NCBI RefSeq assembly: GCF_016097555.1
Contig: NC_054704.1
Location: 23,748,231 to 23,812,230, forward strand
Length of the DNA stretch: 64,000 nt
Reading direction: 5' to 3'
From: Gigantopelta aegis
Taxonomy: Eukaryota > Mollusca > Gastropoda > Neomphalida > Peltospiridae
This document shows, one piece after another, positions 48,901-57,227 of this stretch. Within the stretch, counting starts at the first letter, position 1. The number at the start of each line of letters is the position of its first letter. The notes under the pieces are model-generated. The model was given only the letters and a program-made list of their open reading frames with translations. It did no database searches and was not told where the DNA came from. The position numbers and the translations under genes are program-made.

Positions 48901-49339
48901 ACTGTGATGCCGTGGCAGGATTGTGTAGTGTGCATTTACTGCATGTCCATTCTCCGGATGTAGAACTATTAGGAGCATTGCTATTATCGGATGATTTTGT
49001 TTTCGAATTTGGTGCTTCGGGAACATTGTTTTTGGTGGATTTCTCTTTCACAGGTTTGTCTTTGTTCCCTAGTGACATCTTCTGCATGGAAGGAGCAGCA
49101 ACTGGTGCGTCTTTTGATTTGTCTTTCACAACCCGTTTTGTTGAATGTTTAATATCATTGTCTTTTGTCTTACCTCCAGAACCATCAACGTCATCTACAG
49201 GTACTTTCTTATGATTGTCCATGGTTACCTTGGTTTGAATTTCAGACGTCTTACAAGAAATCAATTTCACATTATCTAAAACTGATAAAGACTCGGATTC
49301 CCAACTGTTGATTGTATCAATGTCCATTGATTCAGCCAT
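23510..49339 (-). CDS. CAPN15: Calpain-15 (SOLH / small optic lobes), complete, 12 coding exons, 1081 residues
   Basis: A non-classical cytosolic cysteine protease, known from the fly small optic lobes gene and vertebrate CAPN15. Exons on the minus strand: 47882-49339, 46865-47079, 43941-44124, 41889-42033, 39704-39776, 38745-38870, 38247-38408, 32472-32633, 31136-31332, 28222-28382, 24873-25051, 23510-23693. They sum to 3246 nt, a multiple of three, and every junction keeps frame; vertebrate CAPN15 is close to 1086 residues. Five RanBP2-type zinc fingers occupy residues 129-437. The calpain core starts near 487. The catalytic triad is Cys557 (QGTLGNCW), His720 ([11 protein letters not shown]) and Asn740 ([11 protein letters not shown]). 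The C-terminal SOH region ends in a '[10 protein letters not shown]' tail that resembles the vertebrate 'HGPRPL' end. No inactivating change is seen. The 5' UTR may begin further upstream; no upstream coding exon was found. Confidence 0.96.
23717..24041 (-). repeat. tRNA-derived SINE, type A, just upstream of the CAPN15 last-exon acceptor
   Basis: A full copy flanked by an 11-bp target duplication agagataaaag (23706-23716 and 24042-24052). The tRNA-like head is at the right end (gctttaccactgggctac). It is inserted 21 bp upstream of CAPN15 exon 12 (acceptor at 23694-23695) and runs in the same orientation as the gene. Confidence 0.93.
24661..24845. repeat. Segment shared between CAPN15 introns 11 and 9
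   Basis: Words such as 'ccattctgcagc', 'aggatccagtt', 'tgaatctaga' and 'acttgatttgcaatggga' recur in the same order at 30466-30708 in intron 9, with moderate divergence and indels. It is either a dispersed repeat or an old duplication. Confidence 0.55.
25362..25812. mobile_element. 451-bp element, copy 1 of a near-identical pair
   Basis: It starts ggtagtactaaaccaaat and ends gatttggtagtatacaccct, so the ends form an imperfect inverted repeat. It matches 27430-27880 with only two differences that I could find. Both copies lie in CAPN15 intron 10. The 96-codon minus-strand open frame is conserved but resembles no protein I know. Confidence 0.85.
25813..27429. other. CAPN15 intron 10 sequence between the twin elements
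   Basis: AT-rich intron DNA. Open frames near 25907-26122 and 26366-26605 show no recognisable domain. No repeat copy is identified. Confidence 0.4.
27430..27880. mobile_element. 451-bp element, copy 2 of a near-identical pair
   Basis: Same orientation and same ends as copy 1, 1.6 kb away. The flanks outside the ends differ from those of copy 1, apart from a short gtata on the left. This argues for independent insertion of a mobile element, not for a tandem segmental duplication. Confidence 0.85.
28341..28598 (-). repeat. Three tandem copies of the CAPN15 exon 10 acceptor region (about 80-bp unit)
   Basis: The authentic exon 10 start and its upstream intron (28341-28431) are repeated at about 28436-28518 and 28519-28598. 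Each extra copy keeps the acceptor 'ttatatttcag' and about 60 nt of exon-like sequence ([16 protein letters not shown]). The two extra copies resemble each other more than the exon. Confidence 0.85.
28622..30150 (+). mobile_element. Tc1/mariner element, copy 2, decayed
   Basis: Inverted ends (ctgaacaaaaaaagaaactt / ctgaacaaaataagaaactt) are flanked by TA at 28620-28621 and 30151-30152. The transposase begins near 28949 ([20 protein letters not shown]). It has about three or four breaks before the long open part at 29341-29952, among them an in-frame TGA at 29287-29289 where CGA is likely. The catalytic domain has LFSDESRFS and [11 protein letters not shown], but the third acidic residue is Lys ([10 protein letters not shown], normally PIEH). 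The protein end is RGGHTCY. It lies in CAPN15 intron 9. Confidence 0.92.
30466..30708. repeat. Segment shared with CAPN15 intron 11 (copy of 24661-24845)
   Basis: See the partner at 24661. The shared words are in the same order and orientation; this copy is interrupted by about 20 bp of extra sequence and is directly followed by the palindromic MITE. Confidence 0.5.
30709..31026. mobile_element. Palindromic MITE with a core amplified to four 66-bp units
   Basis: The ends are inverted copies (acatattttcaaatctatct / cccatattttggaagctatc). The core 30743-31006 is exactly 4 x 66 bp. Each unit itself carries an inverted pair (attgtaaaaccatcg / gatacggttttacaat). Because 66 is a multiple of three, a 100-codon frame runs through it. 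The single-unit relative is at 12596. Confidence 0.88.
31977..32070. repeat. Near-perfect hairpin, 29-bp arms
   Basis: The arm 31977-32005 (actaattttacgaaacaagt...) pairs with 32042-32070 with two mismatches; the loop is 36 nt. It is in CAPN15 intron 8 and is probably the core of a fold-back element. Confidence 0.8.
32700..32945 (+). repeat. Fragment of a non-LTR retrotransposon (LINE) ORF2 C-terminus
   Basis: In one frame the sequence reads [17 protein letters not shown], stop, DCSQHQ, and further on [13 protein letters not shown]. This follows the C-x-C-G-x6-T-x2-H-x2-x2-C pattern and the 'W-P' block found after the reverse transcriptase of many Jockey/CR1-like LINEs. Stop codons are present at several places. 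Only about 80 codons are recognisable and no 3' tail is identified. It lies in CAPN15 intron 7. Confidence 0.6.
33444..34078. mobile_element. 635-bp MITE with 20-bp TIRs and 6-bp target duplication, nested
   Basis: Ends tagaggcactgattttccgt are inverted and flanked by cgttat (33438-33443 and 34079-34084). The interior contains degenerate repeats of 'gaaacggaaa' and 'cgcggaatcg'. Non-coding. It is inserted in the TTAA element. Confidence 0.85.
34530..37133 (+). mobile_element. Full-length pogo-family DNA transposon, nested, nearly intact
   Basis: Inverted ends ccgtatatcgctgtgtatta at 34530 and ending at 37133 are flanked by TA on both sides (34528-34529, 37134-37135). Length is 2604 bp. It contains a transposase gene (35293-36674) with a single detected break. 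TIRs and gene are in the arrangement expected for an autonomous pogo/Tigger element. It lies in CAPN15 intron 7, with the transposase antisense to the host gene. Confidence 0.95.
35293..36674 (+). pseudogene. Pogo-type transposase (DDE_1), frameshifted once by an 8-bp tandem duplication
   Basis: The N-terminus ([20 protein letters not shown]) is a pogo/CENP-B helix-turn-helix, followed by a second DNA-binding segment (about 70-145) and the DDE_1 catalytic domain. The triad is Asp175 ([11 protein letters not shown]), Asp282 ([10 protein letters not shown]) and Asp318 ([14 protein letters not shown]), 35 residues between the last two. At 36299-36314 ggatggtt occurs twice in a row; the second copy shifts the frame, so the first frame ends at 36387 and the true C-terminal part continues in 36309-36674, ending in an acidic tail (FTADDLPE). 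With one ggatggtt unit the gene would be 457 codons, usual for the family. All three catalytic residues precede the break. Confidence 0.93.
37281..38071. mobile_element. Pogo-type MITE (791 bp)
   Basis: Inverted ends ccgtattttcccatgtatta / ccgtattttcccgtgtatta with TA on each side (37279-37280, 38072-38073). Repeated gcgcac words follow the ends (atgcgcac, aagcgcac, gtgcgcac). Non-coding. The TIR shares ccgtat and gtgtatta with the pogo element that ends 147 bp to the left. It lies in CAPN15 intron 7. Confidence 0.88.
38247..47079 (-). CDS. CAPN15: CAPN15 exons 2-7: calpain catalytic core
   Basis: Exon 2 (46865-47079) contains the catalytic cysteine at its very end; the Trp after it is split across the intron. 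Exon 3 (43941-44124) continues with [20 protein letters not shown]. Exon 4 (41889-42033) holds [20 protein letters not shown]. Exon 5 (39704-39776) is only 73 nt. Exon 6 (38745-38870) has [12 protein letters not shown] and the active His, and exon 7 (38247-38408) has the active Asn. Together they make the PC1/PC2 protease core. No Ca-binding EF-hand domain follows, as expected for the SOL subfamily. Confidence 0.94.
39040..39484 (-). repeat. SINE, type D, preceded by a type A tail fragment
   Basis: 39040-39085 is a plus-oriented type A tail (ccgtaaataaaatgtgttga). 39091-39484 is a minus-oriented copy with a different tRNA-like head, ending at 'gatggcctaaccacgacgcc' (A box on the minus strand: ggcgtcgtggttaggccatc; B box region 'gggttcggatc'). 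The core is the shared one. It lies in CAPN15 intron 5. Confidence 0.85.
39861..39900. repeat. (TA)n microsatellite
   Basis: About 20 TA units in CAPN15 intron 4. Confidence 0.95.
40162..40382. mobile_element. hAT-like MITE
   Basis: It begins cagtgtttccgccagaaat and ends gctggcagaaaccctg, imperfect inverted ends starting with CAG. Non-coding. I could not find a clean 8-bp duplication. It is in CAPN15 intron 4. Confidence 0.65.
41128..41867. repeat. Minisatellite, about 37 units of 20 bp
   Basis: The unit is tcattaatcactcccactag, with position-specific variants (cattaatc/caataatc, ctcccac/ctcctac). Most units contain ACTAGT. The array is in CAPN15 intron 4, 21 bp from the exon 4 donor. Confidence 0.97.
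42039..43235. mobile_element. TTAA-flanked non-autonomous DNA transposon abutting CAPN15 exon 4
   Basis: TTAA at 42035-42038 precedes aggagaggacaa and ttgaccctacct precedes TTAA at 43236-43239; the ends match imperfectly (9 of 13). A second copy of the left end begins, also at TTAA, at 46131. Interior is non-coding. The left end touches the acceptor of exon 4 (exon begins at 42033). Confidence 0.65.
43530..43595 (-). repeat. SINE fragment (type B/C body)
   Basis: Plus strand words 'gagaaaacctgctacatttt' and 'cattaacagcaagggacatt' match the SINE body only. CAPN15 intron 3. Confidence 0.65.
44394..44716 (-). repeat. tRNA-derived SINE, type A
   Basis: A complete copy from the tail (aaatttttatttaacgatgc) to the head (gctttaccactgggctacgt). 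It is in CAPN15 intron 2 and has the same orientation as the gene. It is more diverged than the copy at 23717. Confidence 0.9.
45024..45254. mobile_element. hAT-like element fragment; partner at 50893-50985
   Basis: It starts cagtgttcgaaataagcact; near the right end gcttatttc is the inverted counterpart of gaaataagc, but the expected last bases are missing. A shorter copy with the same start (cagtgttcaaaataaggact) is at 50893. Non-coding. Confidence 0.55.
45338..46761. mobile_element. 1.4-kb non-autonomous DNA transposon with 6-bp target duplication
   Basis: The left end cagggtatgcactt and right end aagtgcataccctg are inverted and flanked by tgatta (45332-45337, 46762-46767). The interior has open frames of about 100 codons with no recognised domain and holds a TTAA-element copy from 46131. 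It lies in CAPN15 intron 2, immediately before exon 2. Confidence 0.8.
46131..46245. repeat. Partial copy of the TTAA element seen at 42039
   Basis: Starts ttaaaggaatgatcaggcaa and shares 'tgcatatttaacaatatttaatgcac'-like sequence with 42039-42115. The right limit is unclear. Confidence 0.6.
47882..49339 (-). CDS. CAPN15: CAPN15 exon 1: acidic/Ser-Ala linker region with five RanBP2 zinc fingers
   Basis: This 1458-nt first coding exon encodes residues 1-486 and ends in phase 0 at CAG/GTGAGC. Fingers of the W-x-C-x2-C-x10-C-x2-C type lie at about 129-154, 271-297, 339-364, 372-397 and 412-437; RanBP2-type fingers commonly bind ubiquitin or RNA. Between fingers 1 and 2 is a low-complexity stretch rich in Ser, Ala, Thr and Gly (about residues 205-270). 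The start at 49339 is an ATG with the N-terminus [13 protein letters not shown]. Confidence 0.95.
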
Positions 49340-50558
49340 ACCAAATGTCAGATGTCAATTCATTTCTCAAGTACATCTTTATTTGGTTTCAGTATACATT
49401 TGCATGTAACAACCTAAGGAAATAGAGCAAAAATGGTATTATTAAATTACACATATATATGTACAGAAAAAATTAATCACAAATTATATCAATTCATGTT
49501 GAATACACATGTAGGTTCATTGTACTTTGCAAGTACAGGAGGAAATTAAAAAAAAATAGTGCAACAAAGTACCAGTACATGTAGGTTTCAGTTTTCACCC
49601 AGGCCTGTAGAATGATATATATTTAATTTAATTTAAATATAGTTAATTCAAACACAAACTGTGAGGAAAAAGAAAATTAAAATCTCATTTCAATTCAAAG
49701 AAGCATACTCCAATCGGTGTGCTGATCAAATGCCTTCAACTTATCCGAAAATTTACGAACATAGATGAGACTGGAAAACCCACTCGAAACACCTCAGGCA
49801 AAAAATCCACTGTCAGCGCATAGTTTTTATGACGTTTTGTATGATTCACATATCGAACCAAAAAGATAGAGATAGAGAAAGATAGAAAAAAAATTAATGT
49901 TTCTTTAAAAGAAGGCTATAAATGAGTGAAAATATGCTATAAATAAACACTAAGCCAAGTCATAAACAAGCAGGGATTTCCAAACTTTGGCCTTGTTTTC
50001 GCAATGTTAGCAAAGTTAAAATGCCAACGACTTTGCATTACAGATAACACTGTGCAGTGTACAAAACGTTTTATGAATTCGGAAGTCAATATCACAAAAC
50101 TCAAAATTGTGAGTCACCCAACAGGCTAGTGGGTTTGACATTTGCCCAGAAGGTTTTTTTTTTACTATTTCGGGTGAGTGGGTGAGTGCAATTCTGCAGC
50201 CCTGTTCACCTGATTATATTAATTATTTATTGTAGTATTTTAGTTGGGAAAGATCCGCACACACATTTTGTTTGCACACATAACATACACTATTTATTTC
50301 AATAAAAAATATTTCACCATGGTTGGAAATTTGCACCAACAGTCCCCAACAAATCTCAAGCTGTTATGGGTAAATTGTTGTGATATAATAAAGTTTGAAC
50401 TAGCATATTTTTCAACCCTACATGAATTTCTGGACTACCTGTAACTAACGGTATATACTTGTGAATGTGAGACCATGTAGTGTGTCTTTTGTCCATTACA
50501 ATAAATTGTATAAAATTCAATGAATGTCTACTTCTAACTTTAAAAACTACCAAATTTG
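49340..50558. other. Upstream flank of CAPN15
   Basis: This should contain the CAPN15 promoter or an intron in the 5' UTR. No exon, CpG-rich block or TATA box could be identified with confidence. Open frames here are short and featureless. Confidence 0.4.
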
Positions 50559-50863
50559 TAGAGCTGGGCGCTATTGAAATTTGAGATTTAGTATCGGTAT
50601 TTTTGGCCAATTTATCAGTATGATATTTGGTATTGACACGGCTTAAAGTGCATGCCCGAATTAAGGCTCATCTGCTAATTTCATATAAATAAAATTAAAT
50701 TCCATACACAAGGTTCTCGTCTGATTTATACCCAACCCATTTTGCATTTGTCAGATATATTGTTAGTGCTGTACTAAATGTCGGGAAACATTTTTCAATA
50801 CCGAAATTTCAGTAGACGTGATACCCATACCGAACAGTATATATGATACACCACCCAGCTCTA
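50559..50863. mobile_element. hAT MITE, copy 1 (305 bp)
   Basis: Inverted ends tagagctgggcgctattg / tagagctgggtggtgtat with a perfect 8-bp target duplication caaatttg (50551-50558, 50864-50871). The same family is at 63069. Confidence 0.92.
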
Positions 50864-51109
50864 CAAATTTGTATTCAAATTACACATATATTCAGTGTTC
50901 AAAATAAGGACTTGTCTGTTAAGAGTCCTTGTCCTGACAAATGAAAATCTGCTTGGACAAGCAAAATGCACCTAAATGTAGTGTGTATGTTAGTGGTTAC
51001 AACGTGAAATATCTGTGAACTCAAAAAATTATCAATGTAAAGGTATTTAGCATCAAATACAGGATTTATTTTTGTATTAGAGTGGGAATCTTTGCGTATA
51101 GCGTTGTTA

Positions 51110-51800
51110 AAGTTAGTTTATTTAATGACAAAGCACTAGAAAGAAAGAAAGAAATGTTTTATTTAACGACACACTCAACACATTTTATTTACGGTTATAT
51201 GGTTACGGACCACACAGATTTTGAGAGGAAACCCGCTGTCGCCACTACATGGACTACTCTTTCCGATTAGCAGCATGGGATTTTTTATTTGCGCTTCCCA
51301 CAGGCAGGATAGCACAAACCATGGCCTTTGTTGAATCAGTTATGGATCACTGGTCGGTGCAAGTGGTTTACACCTATCCATTGAGCCTTGCGGAGCACTC
51401 ACTCAGGGTTTGGAGTCGGTATCTGGATTAAAAATCCCATGCCTTGACTGGGATCCGAACCCAGTACCTACCAGCCTGCAGACCGATGGCCTAACCACAA
51501 CGCCACCGAGGCTGGTAACAGAGCACTAGAGCACATTAATTAATCATTGGTTATTAGATCTCAAACATTTGGTAATTCTGACATCAGAGGAAACCCACTA
51601 TATTTCTCCATTAGTAAAAAGTGATCTTTTATATGCACTTTCCAACAGATAGAAAAGCACATACCACGGCCTTTGATCAGTTGTGGTGCACTGGTTGGAA
51701 CGAGAAAAAAAATTCAGTTGAATGATCCACCAAGGTGGTTCGATCCTGCAAGGGAAGCAGCTCAGGTGAGCACTCAACCGACTGAGCTAAATCCTGTCCC
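51110..51800 (-). repeat. SINE type B interrupted by a chimeric SINE
   Basis: The outer minus-oriented type B copy starts with its tail near 51110 (gtttatttaatgaca), is interrupted at 51139, and resumes at 51522 to end with the head (caaccgactgagctaaatcc) at about 51800. Confidence 0.88.
51140..51521 (-). repeat. Chimeric SINE: type D head with type A tail, nested
   Basis: Flanked by agcactag (51132-51139, 51522-51529). Its tail is type A ((GAAA)n, tgttttatttaacgacacac), but the head is type D (gatggcctaaccacaacgcc). The body is the common core. Confidence 0.9.
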
Positions 51801-52238
51801 TTTACCATGCTGTAAGCAGCCATTCCATGTTTTTGCTATAGATACAGTTATCTCCGATAGCTAAGTGTGATCATAACTGTCCAAATGTCAGGTTATCTAA
51901 GACTATGTCATATTACCATGTCATGTTCGGGCTGTACATAACGAAATCCTGAACATCGCCCGAAGACAAAAACAGAGAGGCCTACCGAATGTTAATGCGA
52001 TTTTTTCTTAAAAATATTTTTCCTACATTTATTTTTTCAACATATATAAATGCATCATGTTGAGATATATCTTTGAGCCAAATATGAACAATGTACACCT
52101 CAGCATTAACATTCGGGCTTTGTTTTTGTCTCTGGGTGACGTTCGGGCTCCGAGCTGCAAATAGGCTGACCGCATTTGGCTCGCCGGATCATCGTCGGTG
52201 TACTCCGGTTCAAACTGATAGGTAAGTACCCCTAACAG

Positions 52239-52608
52239 ATTTTCTCCTCCTTCCTCACCAATCGAGGTAGCATTAGAATAAATAGACACATGCGACAAGT
52301 CTGAAATGTCCAAACTAACGTCCGATAAGAATGACCTATTTTCCAAAGAATCATTACATGCTGTCGCTATGCTAACCTACTAATGAATGAGTGGAATTCA
52401 CCAGATGCTATGTCACAGGTCAGATGCGGGACAAATTGACTGGATCAGTGTTTCCACCACCCCCACCCCCCCCCCCGAGCATTTTAAAAAAAAGTCGCTT
52501 TATTAATAATTGGGGTGGTATTTTAGTTTTTTATGTTTAATAATGTAATCTTATGTATTTTTTATATATACTGTGTATTAATAATGTGCCATGATTGTGG
52601 ACCTTTAA
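52239..52608 (-). repeat. Dispersed repeat, left arm of an inverted pair; weak protein-like frame
   Basis: It is the reverse complement of 54957-55290 at roughly 75-80% identity. On the minus strand an open frame (52029 to about 52346, no ATG at its start) contains LGVLTYQFEPEYTDDDP. A short Y-x-F-E-P motif like this occurs near the N-terminus of P2X7-like proteins that are common as multicopy genes in invertebrates. That link is tentative. Confidence 0.6.
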
Positions 52609-53717
52609 GGTTGTCGATGAAGATTTATTTTGTTAATAATGATAAAAGTACCAAGGTGGAAAATTTGCCACCACAAGTTTTTAATACAGGCTATATATAG
52701 GGTATGTAACAAGATTGGGACGTAGAAAGAACCACACTTTCTATTTCTCTCCGGACTACCTTATTACCCATTGAAAAGTATGTTAAAAGGTAAATATTGT
52801 TGATATCAAGTTAGCTGACAACACTGAGCATGCACGTACACCATTTCCTGTAAGTAGTACAGTTTCAAGTAATGTGTACTAATGAGGATACCAAATTAAA
52901 ACATTTAAACTGTATCTGTTTCATTTTCACTTCACATGAAATGATGAATAAATTTTCAGCTGTTGTTTGGGGAATTCCCTGTGGGTAATTTCACAAGTTT
53001 TCTTTTCTTTTTGTGAAATGATATTACTCACAAAGGCTGGTGGGATTATAATTTAACAAAATCAATGAATTCCATCTTTTCTTTTTCAAAATGGCCTGCC
53101 ACTCTTAAATTTACATGGAAACAGACAGATTTAGATTAAATAAAAGCACTACGTACCGAAAAATGAATTGCTTCAGACGTTTGTTATGTTAACTTTAAAA
53201 AAACAGAAAGATTGGTCATAATGCCTATGGAGACATATCTTTATTACTATCACAACATAACATTAGCATATATCTCTAATTAAGCAACTACAACACGTAA
53301 AAAAATACACAATCCAATGCACGATTACGCACATTTCTCTTCCTCAAACAAAACCGAAACAGCTAATGGAAATCTTGATTGGTTCAAATGTGTCAAAACA
53401 TCAACCAATGAAAAAGGTTATAACTAAATCCATTTACAATGGTATACGCTAAAGACCCAATACTAATACCAATACGGCCGGTCTATGTATTGTTAAACAT
53501 ACCGAATAATAACCATCTATTATTTGGATCCCAGCAACCCTAACCATTAATAAGCATATTCGATTTGAACAAATCATTAGGAACTAGTATTCCGGCAGTC
53601 TGGTTGAATCGTATATTTATATGTTCCTTTATTTTTTCCCCATAAGTATACCTTTTGAAATGATTGGGGCGTTTATGTATACTGATTGAAAAAAAATAAG
53701 TGAACTCTATGGTACAT
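52609..53717. other. Spacer inside the inverted pair, no gene
   Basis: AT-rich DNA between repeat arm A and the SINE at 53718. Nothing is recognised. Confidence 0.4.
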
Positions 53718-53990
53718 TAAAGTTTGTTTTGTTTAACGACACCACTAGAGCAGATTGATTAATTAATCATCGGCTACTGGATGTCAAATATTTGGTAATT
53801 TTGATTCGTAGGACTTCACCAAAGGAAACCCGGTACATTTCCCCCAATGCAATGAAGGGATCTTTTATATGCACTTTCCGAGAGACAGGAAAGCACATGC
53901 CACGCCCGTTGACCAGTTGTGGTGCACTGGTTGTAACGAAAAAAACACACCCAATCAGCTGAATGGATCCACCGAGGTGGTTCAATCATC
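53718..53990 (-). repeat. tRNA-derived SINE, type B
   Basis: The tail (tttgttttgtttaacgacac) is at the left and the head ends near 'gatccaccgaggtggttcaa'. The A box end is missing. Confidence 0.88.
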
Positions 53991-54122
53991 CTTTAGTGTC
54001 AGATTTTAGTGTCAATATTACACAACTAACAGATGTCTGTTAAATATGTTTTCTCTAGTCAATATGTATGTATGCATTTATTATAATAGTATCGTACTTA
54101 GTATATATGTATTTTCTTTTCC

Positions 54123-54235
54123 AGTGTTTCAGTGTATTGTTGAGGGCTAAGTGGAAGATTAGCTTGTGCTAAACCTGTCACCCTCATTAAATAAAGTTAT
54201 TATTATTATATTATATTATTATTATTAACCCACGC
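54123..54235 (+). repeat. 3' tail of a non-LTR-type repeat ending in (ATT)n
   Basis: 'gagggctaagtggaagatta ... cctgtcaccctcattaaataaagttattatt' resembles the conserved 3' ends of invertebrate LINEs that terminate in an AATAAA-containing A/T repeat. No coding part precedes it. Confidence 0.5.
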
Positions 54236-54956
54236 AAGCACGTCAATCGAGTACTCTCCATTGTACATATCAAATTGACTGTTGGTGACACGCTCTCACT
54301 GGATTTAGTCTTTCCCCATATTAGCTCGAGTGTCTTCTAGCCCCCATTCTGTTTTATACGAACATACCGCTAACGCGCGTCTAGTGTTAAAATAGCCAAT
54401 ATCAAATTTCAGACGACAAAAGTGTCATTATGTAGATTATATGGGCCTACTGTCTTAAATATACATATAGTACCACAGATCTTTACTTTGATTCTTTGGG
54501 AGTTTATTCATGAAATAAAAAAATTATATGTTTCCGACTTTAAATAGTGCAACGTTTCGGAATGTGTGTGTGGGGTTGGGGGGGGGGGTCAGGGAAGCTC
54601 TACCTATGACTTCTGAAGATATAAAATGTTGTTATATCAAAGAAAAGTAAGCCATATAAAGTATGCATCGACTATTGTACATGCTATATTAAATGTCCCA
54701 GTGGACAAGTAGGTTGGTGGTTCCTAAGGATGATAAACCGAAGTAAGTCATTAATCATTAATGGATGCCACATTCTCATCATTGGATCACAAGAGTCCTA
54801 TGGAAATATTTGCATATGAAACAACTGTTTTCTCTGATAGTCTGATGTTTCAATGGGAGTGGGTGTAACCATAGTAGATACAAGTTCAAGGACATCAATA
54901 TTAGCTGGCATGTGTGGATATGTGGTGCCATCATTTTGAGACATTCTGAGCTCTAC

Positions 54957-55290
54957 TTAAAGGTCCACAATCATGGCACATTATTAATACACAGTATATA
55001 AAACAAATACATAAACATTACAGTATTAAAAATAAAAAACAAAAATACCATCCCAGTTATTAATAAAGTGACTGTAAAACACTTGGGGGGAAAATATCCA
55101 ATGCTCAGTCGATTTGACCCGCATCAGACCTGTGACGTAGCATCCGGTCTTCTGTTAGTAGGTCAACATGCCAACATCAGAGAATGATTTTTCGAAAAAC
55201 AGATGATTCTTTAACGGACGCTAGTTTGGACATTTTGGTCTCATAACATTTGTACATCTACTCGAATGGTATCTCGATTGGTGAGAAAAT
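54957..55290 (+). repeat. Dispersed repeat, right arm of the inverted pair
   Basis: It starts cttaaaggtccacaatcatg, the reverse complement of the right end of 52239-52608, and diverges after 'ggtgagaaaat'. The protein-like frame of the other arm is closed here. Confidence 0.65.
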
Positions 55291-55729
55291 GATATATAAG
55301 CACGTTAACCTAGTTACCTACCTACCTCAGTACCTGTGAGAAGGAGGACTCCAGTTCAATCTCGACTTTTGAAAGTGGGATATTAACATTTGACTGTAAT
55401 AAAAATATGTGTTCAGATCAGAACGCATTTAAAACAACAAGCAGAATAATAACATTATTTTATTGATTAATATCACATGAATTTATTGTTTTAGACAGAT
55501 CAGTATGATGCAGGTATGAACACATACAAATAATAAATACGATTTATCTTGCTACCTACACCCGTTACTACAGGTGTTGTTCATTGTTTAATAAGCTTTC
55601 AAAGAGTCGCGATTATTTCATAACACTTTCTGTGGTATCCTAATTACTGGGGAAATGCCGTCATTGTTTAAAAGGCGACCACTGGCAGACAGTATAGGTA
55701 TGATCGCATGCCAGTGTAGATGATGATGA

Positions 55730-55815
55730 TAACTAGTTTAACGTGCCCATATACCACTAGGGTTTCGAACACGCCCATACCGAGTCCGACCTCCGATAAG
55801 ATCGGTGGCCTGACT
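55730..55815. repeat. Degenerate inverted relative of the 118-bp repeat
   Basis: 'tttaacgtgcccatataccactagggttt' style sequence corresponds to the reverse complement of the unit at 56786. It is followed by a G run (55820-55838). Confidence 0.5.
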
Positions 55816-56785
55816 CGGGATGGGGGGGGGGGGGGGGGGTTGGGGTTGAAAATGGGCAGAATTTTGAAAATAGTAATTAGTAAAAAAGTTAATAGAATAA
55901 ATAAAAAAAATAAAAAGGTTACAAGCCAAAAATAAAAAAGAATTGACTGCTCGGCCGAATATTTATATAATTTGGAACATTTTAGAAGGACAGTCCAAAA
56001 TTAACTAAGAGAAAGAAGAGAGGATCGGACTACTAGTATTTAATAATATTTAAAAAAAAGAGAGAGTAATTTCGACATAAAATTTTGAACGCAGATCTAA
56101 AAGTTTAAAGTCCGATCGATATGTCCACGCGAGTGGCCTCGTTAAGGCCGTTTGGATGCACAGCTTAAAGGGACGAGATGGGTTGCATCTCGTCAAGAAA
56201 ACCCCTATATTGACAGTCGATAGACGTTGAAGGTGTAGTGCTGTGCTGAAATCAGGGCCGTACCCTCCGGGGGGGGCAGGGCCGTACCCTCCTGAGAATC
56301 TTGTCCTTTTTTTTATTTTATATATATCCAGTAATAGCATAGAAATGTTTAATCTTTATAGTATGTTAAACATTATTTATAAAATTTAATGCCCCCCACC
56401 ATGTTCGGTTCATATATATACTGACACACAATGAAAACGCAAAACATATTTTTCAATATTTTGTTGTGATTAAAGCTGCAGTGTCTGGAATATTTTTATT
56501 ATTTAAGCATTTAGAATAGATGATCCAGTTCTGTTTGGTACATAAAAGGCCCACCACATCGCTATAGTTTCGCAATGCTCGCTTATCTACATTATCTAGG
56601 TCAACTGCAAACCCAATGGTCAGCATGTTTTTTTCAAATAGCGGGACGCCAGGAGAACTGGGAGTTTACGCAATTTGCGCAGGCGCTGAGCTTCTCACGT
56701 GATTTTGAACAAATTTAACTGTCTTGATTGAGGTTCGTCTCATACCTCCAAAATATATTTATATCCATAGAGGTATGGTACAATA

Positions 56786-57016
56786 CCTGTCCCGGAATTG
56801 GTAACTGGCGAAGTCAGAGGCTAAGTCCGGGGTGGGCGTGCCTGCACCTCTGTGGATATGGGCACGTAAATAGAGTTCCCATTCCCATTTCCAGGGGTCC
56901 CCTCCTGTCCCGGAATTGGTCACTGGCGAAGTCAGAGGCTAAGTCCGGGGTGGGCGTGCCTGAACCTCTGTGGATATGGGCACGTTAAATGAGTTGCCAT
57001 TCCCATTTCCAGGGGT
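56786..57016. repeat. Two tandem 118-bp units inside Tc1 copy 3
   Basis: Units 56786-56903 and 56904-57016 (cctgtcccggaattggt ... cccatttccaggggt) differ at only a few positions. GC content is higher than in the surroundings. Confidence 0.9.
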
Positions 57017-57227
57017 TGGTGGAGGATTTGCCTTGAAATTTTGACTGTGACCAGCGGTTGACATACGCGTTACATGTAAGGGGGTGTTAATAATTAAGTA
57101 ACGCTCTAAGGGTAGAGGAAGAGGGCGGTATGTTCGATATACGTAACATTTATGAAGACTATATGTTATTTCTATTCATTACTTAGACCTAAAAATGTGG
57201 GGGTTTTTTTTTGGGGTTTTTTGAAGA

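Noticed and set aside
48478-49214. Open frames overlapping CAPN15 exon 1 in other frames
   Set aside because: Shadows of the zinc-finger coding exon.
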